Source of the DNA: Ashinkailepas kermadecensis
Taxonomy: Eukaryota > Arthropoda > Thecostraca > Neolepadidae
DNA length: 64,000 nucleotides
Assembly: GCA_034440615.1 (NCBI GenBank)
Contig: JAOTOM010002330.1
Location: 34,853 to 98,852, forward strand
Reading direction: 5' to 3'
A program made the translations under genes and the position numbers. Under the pieces are notes generated by a model. It saw nothing but the letters and a program-made list of their open reading frames with translations. It had not been told where the DNA came from and ran no database searches. Shown here piece after piece: positions 1 to 10,412 of the stretch; position 1 is the stretch's first letter; every line of letters begins with the position of its first letter.

Positions 1-433
1 TGTTGCGGCGGCCGGGCCCTGCACGGGACCTGGCGACTGCCAGGGGGCGAGACGCGTCGATGGTCAGCAATACACCTCAAGGGGTTCGCGGAGATCGGCG
101 TCGGATCAGAGCATCGATGCCCGGGGCGAACTGGCGCCGTCGACAACACAGAAACAGGGCACTCGCCAGAGCCACTCCAATCGGACGGTGAGGCGCGCGT
201 GCCTCGGACGGCGACCGCCGCATCCGGCTGGCTGACACTCCGCAACGTACTCCCAGGTTGACAATGGCGGGTCGCCGATGCGCCACTTAATCTTGTGGCG
301 GCACCGCCGAGATATATGGCCGGCGATTTCTGGTGTTTAGGCCATTATTCATGTCTGACGCGCCTTCACGCCGCGCATATATAAACACGGGGGAACACTG
401 CCGTTGTCCGGTCCAGCATCGGCGTGGGAGTAG
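1..433. other. GC-rich single-copy flank, no gene seen
   Basis: CpG-rich unique sequence leading into the 12-bp array. Short open frames here (for example 3-191 on + and 77-286 on -) overlap on opposite strands, have no recognisable domain, and are what GC-rich DNA gives by chance. No RNA gene is visible. Confidence 0.6.
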
Positions 434-2475
434 CAGTGCCAGCGGCAGTCCCAGCGGCAGTCCCAACGGCAGTCCCATCGGCGTGGAAGCGGCAATCCCA
501 GCGGCAGTCCCAGCGGCAATCCCAGCGGTAGTCCCAGCGGCAGTCCCAGCGGCAGTCCCAGCGGCAGTCCCAGCGGCAGTCCCAGCGGCAGTCCCAGCGG
601 CAGTCCCAGTGGCAGTCCCAGCGGCAGTCCCAGCGGCAGTCCCAGCGGCAGTCCCAGTGGCAGTCCCAGCGGCAGTCCCAGTGGCAGTCCCAGTGGCAGT
701 CCCAGCGGCAGTCCCAGCGGCAGTCCCAGTGGCAGTCCCAGCGGCAGTCCCAGTGGCAGTCCCAGCGGCAGTCCCAGCGGCAGTCCCAGCGGCAGTCCCA
801 GCCGCAGTCCCAGCGGCAATCCCAGCGGCAGTCCCAGCGGCAATCCCAGCGGCAGTCCCAGTGGTAGTCCCAGTGGCAGTCCCAGCGGCAATCCCAGCGG
901 CAGTCCCAGCGGCAATCCCAGCGGCAATCCCAGCGGCAGTCCCAGCGGCAATCCCAGCGGCAGTCCCAGCGGCAGTCCACAGTCCCAGCGGCAGTCCCAG
1001 CCGCAGTCCCAGCGGCAATCCCAGCGGCAGTCCCAGTGGCAGTCCCAGTGGCAGTCCCAGTGGCAATCCCAGCGGCAGTCCCAGCGGCAGTCCCAGTGGC
1101 AGTCCCAACGGCAGTCCCAGCGGCAGTCCAAGCGGCAGTCCCAGCGGCAGTCCCAGCGGCAGTCCCAGCGGCAGTCCCAGCGGCAGTCCCAGTGGCAGTC
1201 CCAGTGGCAGTCCAAGCGGCAGTCCCAGCGGCAGTCCCAGTGGTAGTCCCAGTGGCAGTCCCAGTGGCAGTCCCAGTGGCAGTCCCAGCGGCAGTCCCAG
1301 CGGCAGTCCCAGCGGCAGTCCCAGCGGCAGTCCCAGTGGCAGTCCCAGCGTCCAGCGGCAGTCCCAGCGGCAGTCCCAGTGGTAGTCCCAGTGGCAGTCC
1401 CAGCGGCAGTCCCAGTGGTAGTCCCAGTGGCAGTCCCAGGTCCCAGCGGCAGTCCCAGCGGCAGTCCCAGCGGCAGTCCCAGCGGCAGTCCCAGCGGCGG
1501 CAGTCCCAGCCGCAGTCCCAGCGGCAGTCCCAGCGGCAGTCCCAGCGGCAGTCCCAGCGGCAGTCCCAGCGGCAGTCCCAGCGGCAGTCCCAGCGGCAGT
1601 CCCAGCGGCAGTCCCAGCGGCAGTCCCAGCGGCAGTCCCAGCGGCAGTCCCAGCGGCAGTCCCAGCGGCAGTCCCAGCGGCAGTCCCAGCGGCAGTCCCA
1701 GCCGCAGTCCCAGCGGCAGTCCCAGCGGCAGTCCCAGCGGCAGTCCCAGCGGCAGTCCCAGCGGCAGTCCCAGCCGCAGTCCCAGCGGCAGTCCCAGTCC
1801 CAGCGGCAGTCCCAGCCGCAGTCCCAGCGGCAGTCCCAGCGGCAGTCCCAGTCGGCAGTCCCAGCGGCAGTCCCAGCGGCAGTCCCAGCGGCAGTCCCAG
1901 CGGCAGTCCGGCAGTCCCAGCGGCAGTCCCAGCGGCAGTCCCAGCGGCAGTCCAAGCGGCAGTCCCAGCGGCAGTCCCAGCGGCAGTCCCAGTGGCAGTC
2001 CCAGTGGCAGTCCCAGTGGCAGTCCCAACGGCAGTCCCAGCGGCAGTCCCAGCGGCAGTCCCAGCCGCAGTCCCAGCGGCAGTCCCAGCGGTCCCAGCGG
2101 CAGTCCCAGCGGCAGTCCCAGCGGCAGTCCCAGCGGCAGTCCCAGCGGCAGTCCCAGCGGCAGTCCGCAGTCCCAGCGGCAGTCCCAGCGGCAGTCCCAG
2201 TGGCAGTCCCAGCCGCAGTCCCAGCGGCAGTCCCAGCGGCAGTCCCAGCGGCAGTCCCAGCGGCAGTCGCAGCCAGGGCAGTCCAGTCCCAGCGGCAGTC
2301 CCAGCGGCAGTCCCAGCGGCAGTCCCAGCGGCAGTCCCAGCGGCAGTCCCAGCGGCAGTCCCAGCGGCAGTCCCAGCGGCAGTCCCAGCGGCAGTCCCAG
2401 CGGCAGTCCCAGCGGCAGTCCCAGCGGCAGTCCCAGCCGCAGTCCCAGCGGCAGTCCCAGCCGCAGTCCCAACGA
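434..2475 (+). repeat. 12-bp minisatellite, about 170 copies
   Basis: The unit CAGTCCCAGCGG repeats for about 2.04 kb. Common variants are a T or A in the GCGG part (AGTGG, CAATCCC) and CAGCCG. Interruptions that are not a multiple of 12 (near 975, 1350, 1436, 1795, 2088, 2166 and 2275) shift phase. The variants are enriched in the left half (about 600-1430) and rare from 1500 on, so the right part looks more recently homogenised. A 12-bp period keeps all frames open, giving PAAV, GSPS or QRQS repeats on + and AGTA, LGLP or WDCR repeats on -. No frame stays continuous through the phase shifts and none has non-repeat protein context, so I do not call a gene. Confidence 0.97.
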
Positions 2476-2972
2476 GCCTCGCATCGAATCCGGCGTAGTG
2501 GCACATCGCGTGTTCAGTGTGTCGAACAATTCCACGGCTAATTCTCCCGATGGCTCAGTGATTTCAGCTAAAAAGTCAGCTAAAGTCGGCGATCACTGAT
2601 TTGATGAAGATTCCACTCAGCTAGCAACATGATAAAACCGAAGCATTCAACTGATGCTTCAGGTAGCTAGGGTACCCGAATGCCAAACAAACCACATCCG
2701 TACTCATCGTGTAATGCAAGGGTTACTTACACTTACGCCCGCAACCCATGTGCACAGAGAGAAGAAAATTAACTTTTTTTTAATCTGAAAACGGGGAAAA
2801 AAACGCGTCGAAATACTGACATCAATCCATGGTTTTTGATTGCCGCAATGATAACTGTCAGAGTAGTTAGCACACAAAGATTCCCGACAGTAATGCATAT
2901 TTAGCTATAAAAAGGTTGAATTGCAATTTCAAAGCTTAACACGTGCCCTGGAGGGGCTCTGACAATTACTCG
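2476..2972. other. AT-rich single-copy spacer, no gene seen
   Basis: Unique sequence between the 12-bp array and a possible transposon. It contains an 8-bp inverted repeat (TCAGTGAT at 2555-2562, ATCACTGA at 2592-2599) that encloses two copies of TCAGCTAAA. No coding or RNA gene signal is visible. Confidence 0.5.
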
Positions 2973-3071
2973 CACTGGAGGGGGGGGGGGCGGATTCCGC
3001 CCCCGCCCCTAAGATCTCGGCTCCTATTAAAGCTGTTGTAACAAAATTCGCAGGGTGGATGGATATGTTAG

Positions 3072-3598
3072 TGACCTCTATTGTGTGCAAATTTCGTGAC
3101 CTTAGGTAAATATCGTCAAGGTCAAATGAGGTCACATATGTCAACATTTTCTTGTTTTGCGTGGCTTGGCTTGGTTTGTCATTGTTATGGATCGCTGTGA
3201 TTATGTTTAAATGCTCCAAAATGGGCATCAATGATGTTTTGAACATTACTAATGATGCAATACAGATGCTAGACCCGGCATTTGACCTCAGGTCACCTAT
3301 ATAGCAGCACTTTATCAGGTGCTGCTATATAGGTGCTGCCCGCCCGACTGCTCCGTCGGGCAGCTCGGCGCAATCGGCTTCGCGAAGAAAGGAGTGAAGT
3401 ACGTGAATAAAGTATGGAAATGCTTAGGTACACAATGGCAAACAGTTGTTTTCAGGATGTGTAGGGAGTAGCATGCAAAGCGACATCAATCGCATGACAT
3501 TAATTTGCATTTATGACAACATTCCAGTTGACCAAGTTTGGTTCCATTAACCTGTCATGAACTTGACCTAACTTGACCTCGGTGACCTAGCATGACCT
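3072..3598. promoter_or_regulatory. Cluster of nuclear-receptor half-sites (AGGTCA/TGACCT)
   Basis: Ten exact half-sites lie in about 530 bp. TGACCT is at 3072, 3097, 3283, 3564, 3574, 3583 and 3593; AGGTCA is at 3119, 3129 and 3290. The 3119/3129 pair is a direct repeat with a 4-bp gap. The 3283/3290 pair is everted with 1 bp. The four sites at 3564-3598 have gaps of 4, 3 and 4 bp. Such spacings are those bound by nuclear-receptor dimers. They may simply be part of a transposon sequence; no binding is shown. Confidence 0.35.
3294..3361. other. Two adjacent perfect hairpins
   Basis: The first hairpin has 17-bp perfect arms (3294-3310 and 3319-3335) around an 8-nt loop TTTATCAG. Six bases further on, a second has 7-bp arms GCCCGAC/GTCGGGC (3342-3348 and 3355-3361) around TGCTCC. 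The first arm begins inside the AGGTCA half-site at 3290. The stems are shorter than usual for a microRNA precursor. It could be a structured RNA, a transposon sub-terminal hairpin, or a DNA cruciform. Function unknown. Confidence 0.8.
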
Positions 3599-3904
3599 TG
3601 AAACTATATAGCATAACAATATACATCAAACAAGTCGCTAGTGTTGCCAAGAACACTTCCCTTTTGCCAATATACAGGAAGCGCATCAGCGCCGATTTTT
3701 GTGGTCTGGTGCTACAAAATGTTTTGACTTTAACGGTCCCTAACTCGAAAAATGTTCGGCCGCTTTCCTTTTTCTGGCTTTGAAAGACGCGCCGGTCATT
3801 TATAAGCAGGCACGCAAAAAATAGCGTATATCGACCGGTACAATCTGGAGTTATGTACGAAAAACCGGAGGGATGGGCTGATTTCGCCCCCCCCCCCTCC
3901 AGTG

Positions 3905-4378
3905 CGCGTGCTAAGAGGAGCTTTATTAAATACGCATAGCGCTCTAGTGGGAATCGTTCCACAAAATGATGACCTTTAATTCATTACGCCCCTCCAAGTT
4001 TCGGAATTTCAATTTAACCCTTCGTTAAGGCTGAATTAACATCACTTGAGTACGTGTACGCATTGCCGACTCTGGCACTGAAGGCATGGATATATAGGTG
4101 GCCATATAAAACGGCCATGGATTGGTGACGATATATAGGTGTGCTTCGATAGTTTCATACGTTCCACAACAAACAAAAAAGTTTATTTTGTTATCTGTGT
4201 GTGCAATGCGTACCCATGCGATCGTTTACAATTGGAAATTAAGAAAACCTGGGCACGAATAAATCGGAGTTCGAAATATTTTTCAAGGATTATTAAGATG
4301 GAAAGTTCTGAGTGCCTTCTACTAACTAAGTGACTACTCCAAAGGTGTACTACCTGCCAAATCAGAAATAGTCAGTGT
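3905..4378. other. AT-rich spacer with repeated TATATAGGTG
   Basis: Single-copy AT-rich DNA. The 10-mer TATATAGGTG near 4091 and 4131 is the same as in the right arm of the hairpin at 3319-3335, suggesting related remnants. Around 4100 TGGCC and GGCCA bracket a TATAAAA-like core. No gene seen. Confidence 0.4.
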
Positions 4379-4435
4379 AACCATCTGGCGTCAGTGCAAT
4401 CATCCAGCGTCAGTGCAACCATCTGGCATCAGTGC
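4379..4435 (+). repeat. 19-bp tandem repeat, 3 copies
   Basis: Three consecutive 19-bp units on the pattern AACCATCTGGCGTCAGTGC, with transitions between copies. No coding meaning. Confidence 0.9.
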
Positions 4436-4498
4436 AGTACTCCGTGAACACTCCACCTAAGTAACACGAAAGCCAGGCACACTTTCCACCTGTGCTAC

Positions 4499-4685
4499 AC
4501 AGACGCTCCGGCGGCATCCGATTGGGACGTTCCACGGATCTTCCGGCGACGTCCGATCGGAACGTTCCGTGGACGTTCCGGCGGCTTCCGATTGGAACGT
4601 TCCACGGACGCTCTGGCGGCGTCCCATCAGAACGTTCCACGGACGCTCCGGTGACGTCCGACCGGGGGACGTTCCACGGACGTTC
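4499..4685 (+). repeat. 35-bp minisatellite, about 5 copies
   Basis: Four 35-bp units and one of 37 bp (4509-4685) follow a partial unit. Two units carry the perfect palindrome GGAACGTTCC, followed by a conserved GGACG block. Copies differ by 10-20 percent, so the array is older than the large homogeneous arrays. Confidence 0.9.
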
Positions 4686-5004
4686 ACTGGTCGCTGGTCA
4701 GGTGCAGCAGGCCAGACGCGGCCGCGCCGTCATGCCGCGCGAGCCCGCCGACCGATCAATAACAAAGGCGTCACTTGACGCCGGTTGTCGCCGCGCGTAA
4801 GAAGTTAATTGGCCTGTCATTAGTCGGCGGCGCGGCCCACATGTCAGCCTCACACCTCAACTGTCAAACAGGATTTATTTGGTTGGCTAATGGCGGCGCA
4901 GTCGGCGGCGAAGTCGGCGCTCGCGGCCGGTCCGATCACCGGCCGACGCCACCCACCTCCGCTGGACTGAGGTGGGTGGCGTCGGACAGCGGCCGGTGAC
5001 ACTC
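4686..5004. other. CpG-rich single-copy island, possible regulatory DNA
   Basis: GC-rich with islands of AT motifs such as GTTAATTGG, CTGTCATTAG, CTGTCAAACAGG and GGTTGGCTAATGG, a texture typical of enhancers or promoters rather than coding exons. No splice-bounded open frame is recognisable. Regulatory identity is inference only. Confidence 0.25.
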
Positions 5005-5405
5005 ACCCCACACCTCCGCCGACACCTCGTCACCACGGCCTACTGGACAGAGGGCTGGACCGTCCACCGTCCACCTCCGCTGGACGGTGGGTGGCGCTGT
5101 ACCGCGGCCGGCACTACCCACCTCACACCTCCGCCGACACCTCGTCACCACGGCCCGCTGGACAGCGGCCGGTGCCTCCCACCTCACACCTCCGGCGGCA
5201 CCTCGTCACCACGGCCCGCTGGACAGCGGCAGGTGCCTCCCACCTCACACCTCCGCCGACACCTCGTCACCACGGCCCGCTGGACAGCGGTAGGTGCCTC
5301 CCACCTCACACCTCCGTCGGCACCTCGTCACCATGACCCGCTGGACAGCGGCCGGTGCCACCCATCTCACACCTCCGCCGACACCTCGTCACCACGACCC
5401 GCTGC
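5005..5405 (+). repeat. 61-bp minisatellite, about 6 copies
   Basis: The repeated block CACACCTCCGCCGACACC, TCGTCACCACGGCC and CTGGACAGCGGCCGGTGCC recurs every 61 bp (GACAGCGG at 5161, 5222, 5283 and 5344). A variant insertion sits at about 5060-5110. Open frames on + here are repeat translations. Confidence 0.92.
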
Positions 5406-6429
5406 ACTGGCACGGGAAGTGAGGCGCGCCTGGAGAGGGCATGACGGCACGTGACGGAAGCCGGGTGCCGGCGGTGCTGTTACCGACAGGATTGCCATGC
5501 ACCACCTGGCGCGGTGGCCGTGGCCGCTATATCGGTCAGCCGATACGTGGCCGATCTCAGTGTGTACAGCGATCACAGCAGTGCGATTCGATAATTGCGC
5601 CACTCGCAAGTCGAAGCTGAGCCAGAGTCTGGCGTAGGACTCGCGGAAGCTAAATATTTAGCATCGACCATAGAGGACAAGTGTCGAATGTTGATTTGAT
5701 AGAAATATCATGCTGGGAGCCAGGTCTACTGCACGCTGCACCAGACCATACTATGATTTTCCATGGGCGTGGCCAATTAGGAATTTAGTATGCTAAATTT
5801 AGCGATAGCATAATAAGCAACGATAAGCGACATGCAAAATTGGTAGGGTCAGAAAGGACTCTTGGCATATTTTGTCCGCGACTCAAAGCACGGAACATTA
5901 TATGAAATAATGCTCTATTAAAATTAAAATCCACCCGTCAATACTATTAATGCCTAATGGAAAGATCAGCAAAAGTCGCCAACAATACCAACGCGATCGG
6001 TGATATAAGCTCAGTTCGAGCGGCAAACCGAGTTGCTGGTACTGCAAAACGACCAAACCAGAAACTGACGTGCACGATAAACACCATAACGGGAAACGAT
6101 GCCGTATAACGGAACTCGCGCTGCTGGACCAACATAGCAGCACCGACTGCAGGGGAGTCACGGAATGTCCGGACAGCGGACGCCTGTGTCCTGTCCGGCT
6201 CCGGCGGCCGGCACGGCGACGTCACGTTTGTCTGCGAGAAGGGTCGACGCGCTGATATCGGGTCCGCCTGTGCACGTTCGGCGTGGACAGGCGGGCCGCC
6301 GTCGGCGCCGCTCTCTGCCACCTCGGCCCGGCACGAGCCGGTGTTCGCCAACACCACCGTGTGTTTACATCGGCCGCCATCGGTCGGCCGACTAGCTCAG
6401 CATCCCGATGGGCAGCCAGACGGCAGTCG
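5406..6429. other. Single-copy spacer, GC-rich ends and AT-rich middle
   Basis: No gene is recognised. A small perfect hairpin, AATTTAG-TATG-CTAAATT, lies at 5782-5799. The part from 6160 to 6429 is CpG-rich and runs into the next array. Short frames at 6070-6395 have no domain and overlap one another. Confidence 0.4.
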
Positions 6430-7545
6430 TGTCAGCGGCGTGATAGCCGGCCTCCCCAACCCGGTCAGCAGCGTGATAGCCGCCGGGCTCAGTCAACGGT
6501 GTGATAGCCGCCGGGCTCAGTCAACGGTGTGATAGCCGCCGGGGTCAGTCAACGGTGTGATAGCCACCGCCTCTCCGGCTAAGTCAACGGCGTGATAACC
6601 GGCCTCCCCGGCCCAGTCAACGGTGTGATAGCCAGCCTTCCCGGCCCAGCCAACGGTATGATAGCCGCCGGGCTCAGTCAACGGTGTGATAGCCGCCGGG
6701 CTCAGTCAACGGTGTGATATCCGCGGCCTCTCCGGCCCAGTCAACGGTGTGATAGCCAGCCTTCCCGGCCCAGTCAACGGTGTGATAGCCAGCCTTCCCG
6801 GTCCAGCCAACGGCGTGATAGCCGCCGGGCTCAGTCATCGGTGTGATAGCCGCGGCCTCCCGGTCCAGTCAACGGTGTGATAGCCAGCCTTCCCGGTCCA
6901 GCCAACGGCGTGATAGCCGCCGGGCTCAGTCAACGGTGTGATAGCCGCCGGGCTCAGTCAACGGTGTGATATCCGCGGCCTCTCCGGCCCAGTCAACGGT
7001 GTGATAGCCAGCCTTCCCGGCCCAGTCAACGGTGTGATAGCCAGCCTTCCCGGTCCAGCCAACGGCGTGATAGCCGCCGGGCTCAGTCATCGGTGTGATA
7101 GCCGCGGCCTCTCCGGTCCAGTCAACGGTGTGATAGCCGCCGGGCTCAGTCATCGGTGTGATAGCCGCGGCCTCTCCGGTCCAGTCAACGGTGTGATAGC
7201 CAGCCTTCCCGGCCCAGTCAACGGTGTGATAGCCAGCCTTCCCGGTCCAGCCAACGGTGTGATAGCCGCCGGGCTCAGTCATCGGTGTGATAGCCGCGGC
7301 CTCTCCGGTCCAGTCAACGGTGTGATAGCCGCCGGGCTCAGTCATCGGTGTGATATCCGCGGCCTCTCCGGTCCAGTCATCGGTGTGATAGCCGCGGCCT
7401 CTCCGGTCCAGTCAACGGTGTGATAGCCAGCCTTCCCGGCAGCCAACGGCTGATAGCCGGCTCAGTCATCGGTGTGATAGCCGCGGCCTCTCCGGTCCAG
7501 TCAACGGTGTGATAGCCAGCCTTCCCGGCCCAGTCAGCAGCGTGA
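6430..7545 (+). repeat. Compound minisatellite with 252-bp higher-order period
   Basis: About 36 units share the core CAGTCAACGGTGTGATAG followed by one of three tails: CCGCCGGGCT (28-bp unit), CCAGCCTTCCCGGCC (33 bp) or CGCGGCCTCTCCGGCC (about 35 bp). The order of tails repeats: the block at about 6653-6890 recurs at about 6905-7140, a shift of 252 bp. ATCGG replaces AACGG in a fixed position of each block. The last copies near 7430-7545 are broken by deletions. The 69-161 aa open frames on both strands are repeat translations. Confidence 0.95.
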
Positions 7546-7798
7546 AATTCACCTTTCTCCGATCCTGTGAGCATCGTACAACTGGCCTCTCCTGGCTCAC
7601 TCGGCGGTGTGGTCACCGGCCTTTCGATCTCACGGTCGGCTGGACAGTCAGCAGCGCGGCAGAACTGGCGTCACGTATAGTCACCGGTCCGGCTAATGAT
7701 CACCAATCACATCGCACCATACACAATGCATAACACGCGACTGCAGATCGTACCCCCCCTCCCCCCCCCGCGTTGCAATGTGCTCAATGGGAGCTTTG
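7546..7798. other. Decayed array edge and C-rich run
   Basis: 7546-7690 holds GTCAGCAGCG, GTGTGGTCACCGGCC and CACGGTCGGCTGG, which look like heavily mutated units of the preceding array. A C-run with one T follows at about 7751-7769, just before the SINE. Confidence 0.45.
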
Positions 7799-8012
7799 CA
7801 ATGTACACTATTCGAGCGGGGGTGGCCGAGTGGTTAAGATGTTGAGCTCTGGATACCAAGATCCCGGGCTCAATAATCGCAGCACTCGGGACATTCCCAA
7901 TCCCGCGGCCCACTGGCGTAAAAATGTGGCCGGCGCTATTAGCTGTAATCGTGCATGAAGTGCGCTCTAAATCACCCAATAAACAATCAACAATAAACAA
8001 TGTGCACTATTC
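7799..8012 (+). mobile_element. tRNA-derived SINE with target-site duplication
   Basis: A 15-bp direct repeat flanks the element: CAATGTACACTATTC at 7799-7813 and CAATGTGCACTATTC at 7998-8012, one mismatch. The body begins with a tRNA-like head: a good A box TGGCCGAGTGG (7823-7833) and a worn B box at 7866-7878, about 40 bp apart. A leucine/serine-type tRNA origin is possible from the A box. A tRNA-unrelated body follows. The 3' end is a tail of AATAAACAA/CAATCAACAA repeats. It would be mobilised by a partner LINE. The insertion is fairly young since the duplication is nearly intact. Confidence 0.85.
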
Positions 8013-8606
8013 ATCGTATAGAGCAGGGTGGCAGGAAATTGCAGGACGGGTGGAGAGGCGTGACACTTGTCCGGCCGCACACCTGGCTAGGAAGTCGACC
8101 GTGAGGTTCGCCTGTCGCGTCGGCTGGTCAGTAGGTCAGAGGCTATACACAACAGCTGGGCTCCTCGTGTAAGCCTGGCGAAGCGTGAGATTAACCTGCC
8201 CGTCCAGCACGCGGCGGCTGCCTTCCGACGCGGTGTCGTCAGACACACCAAGTGACGGCACCCGGGATGCGATTGCTGCTCTCCATGCTGAGCGACCACA
8301 GCTCTATGATGCGGTTTAGACACGGAGGAGGTTCGAAGCCGGACTGGATGGCCCGAAGCCGGACTGGTGGACCCAGGCAACCGGCTTGGATGGAGCCGAA
8401 CCCATTTGGAAGGGCCGGACAGCACCCAAGCGACGGAGTTTCACAGACACTTACAAAGTCTTACAAATTTGGAGCACTTCAAGGCCAAAGGGAGACCAAC
8501 ACGTGCATTACATAATCAAATGTGATCAGTTATCGAGAAAAAAAAACTGCAATTTCTGTTGTTCGACTTGTTCGCTTGGCGATGAGATTTGCCAGAATCT
8601 GAATGT
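8013..8606. other. Spacer, partly CpG-rich, no gene seen
   Basis: Mixed-composition unique DNA. GAAGCCGGACTGG occurs twice in tandem around 8336-8368. The end near 8520 becomes AT-rich. Short frames have no domain. Confidence 0.4.
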
Positions 8607-10412
8607 GGGATACATCAGACCTGGTATGACGAGAGCTGATGGACTGTGGATGCTGGATACGTCAGACCTGGTATGACGAGAGCTGATGGACTGTGGATGC
8701 TGGATACGTCAGACCTGGTATGACGAGAGCTGATGGACTGTGGATGCTGGATACGTCAGACCTGGTATGACGAGAGCTGATGGACTGTGGATGCTGGATA
8801 CGTCAGACCTGGTATGACGAGAGCTGATGGACTGTGGATGCTGGATACGTCAGACCTGGTATGACGAGAGCTGATGGACTGTGGATGCTGGATACGTCAG
8901 ACCTGGTATGACGAGAGCTGATGGACTGTGGATGCTGGATACGTCAGACCTGGTATGACGAGAGCTGATGGACTGTGGATGCTGGATACGTCAGACCTGG
9001 TATGACGAGAGCTGATGGACTGTGGATGCTGGATACGTCAGACCTGGTATGACGAGAGCTGATGGACTGTGGATGCTGGATACGTCAGACCTGGTATGAC
9101 GAGAGCTGATGGACTGTGGATGCTGGATACGTCAGACCTGGTATGACGAGAGCTGATGGACTGTGGATGCTGGATACGTCAGACCTGGTATGACGAGAGC
9201 TGATGGACTGTGGATGCTGGATACGTCAGACCTGGTATGACGAGAGCTGATGGACTGTGGATGCTGGATACGTCAGACCTGGTATGACGAGAGCTGATGG
9301 ACTGTGGATGCTGGATACGTCAGACCTGGTATGACGAGAGCTGATGGACTGTGGATGCTGGATACGTCAGACCTGGTATGACGAGAGCTGATGGACTGTG
9401 GATGCTGGATACGTCAGACCTGGTATGACGAGAGCTGATGGACTGTGGATGCTGGATACGTCAGACCTGGTATGACGAGAGCTGATGGACTGTGGATGCT
9501 GGATACGTCAGACCTGGTATGACGAGAGCTGATGGACTGTGGATGCTGGATACGTCAGACCTGGTATGACGAGAGCTGATGGACTGTGGATGCTGGATAC
9601 GTCAGACCTGGTATGACGAGAGCTGATGGACTGTGGATGCTGGATACGTCAGACCTGGTATGACGAGAGCTGATGGACTGTGGATGCTGGATACGTCAGA
9701 CCTGGTATGACGAGAGCTGATGGACTGTGGATGCTGGATACGTCAGACCTGGTATGACGAGAGCTGATGGACTGTGGATGCTGGATACGTCAGACCTGGT
9801 ATGACGAGAGCTGATGGACTGTGGATGCTGGATACGTCAGACCTGGTATGACGAGAGCTGATGGATTGTGGATGCTGGATACGTCAGACCTGGTATGACG
9901 AGAGCTGATGGACTGTGGATGCTGGATACGTCAGACCTGGTATGACGAGAGCTGATGGACTGTGGATGCTGGATACGTCAGACCTGGTATGACGAGAGCT
10001 GATGGACTGTGGATGCTGGATACGTCAGACCTGGTATGACGAGAGCTGATGGACTGTGGATGCTGGATACGTCAGACCTGGTATGACGAGAGCTGATGGA
10101 CTGTGGATGCTGGATACGTCAGACCTGGTATGACGAGAGCTGATGGACTGTGGATGCTGGATACGTCAGACCTGGTATGACGAGAGCTGATGGATTGTGG
10201 ATGCTGGATACGTCAGACCTGGTATGACGAGAGCTGATGGACTGTGGATGCTGGATACGTCAGACCTGGTATAACGAGAGCTGATGAACTGTGGATGCTG
10301 GATACGTCAGACCTGGTATGACGAGAACTGATGGACTGTGGATGCTGGATACGTCAGACCTGGTATGACGAGAGCTGATGGACTGTGGATGCTGGATACG
10401 TCAGACCTGATA
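8607..10412 (+). repeat. 47-bp satellite-like array, 38 periods without an indel
   Basis: The unit includes ACGTCAGACCTGGTATGACG, AGAGCTGATGGACTG and TGGATGCTGGAT. From the first phase point at 8612 to the last at 10398 is 1786 bp, exactly 38 x 47, so no unit has gained or lost a base. Only a handful of substitutions are visible, mostly near the right end (9866, about 10193, 10270-10290, 10326, about 10409). 47 is not a multiple of 3 and every frame stops, so it does not code. The near-identity implies recent expansion or efficient homogenisation. Confidence 0.97.

Larger units (their letters stand above)
2973..3904. mobile_element. Possible non-autonomous CACTR-type DNA transposon
   Basis: A perfect 22-bp inverted repeat brackets this stretch: 2971-2992 on + and 3885-3906 on -, each running CGCACTGGA, then eleven G, then CG. 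If the element begins CACTGG and ends CCAGTG, the flanking CG on both sides fits a 2-bp target duplication. CACTA/EnSpm elements typically start CACTA or CACTG and make 2-3 bp duplications. The interior has no transposase frame and carries AGGTCA motifs and a perfect hairpin. A G-run makes part of the match cheap, and CG is self-complementary, so the inverted repeat alone would produce it. Element class and exact borders are inference. Confidence 0.35.

Noticed and set aside
287..2541. Open frames of 350-739 codons on both strands
   Set aside because: They are translations of a 12-bp tandem repeat in several registers at once, with no unique protein sequence.
8607..10412. CRISPR-like regular repeat
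   Set aside because: There are no unique spacers; the whole 47-bp period is conserved, so it is a plain tandem array.
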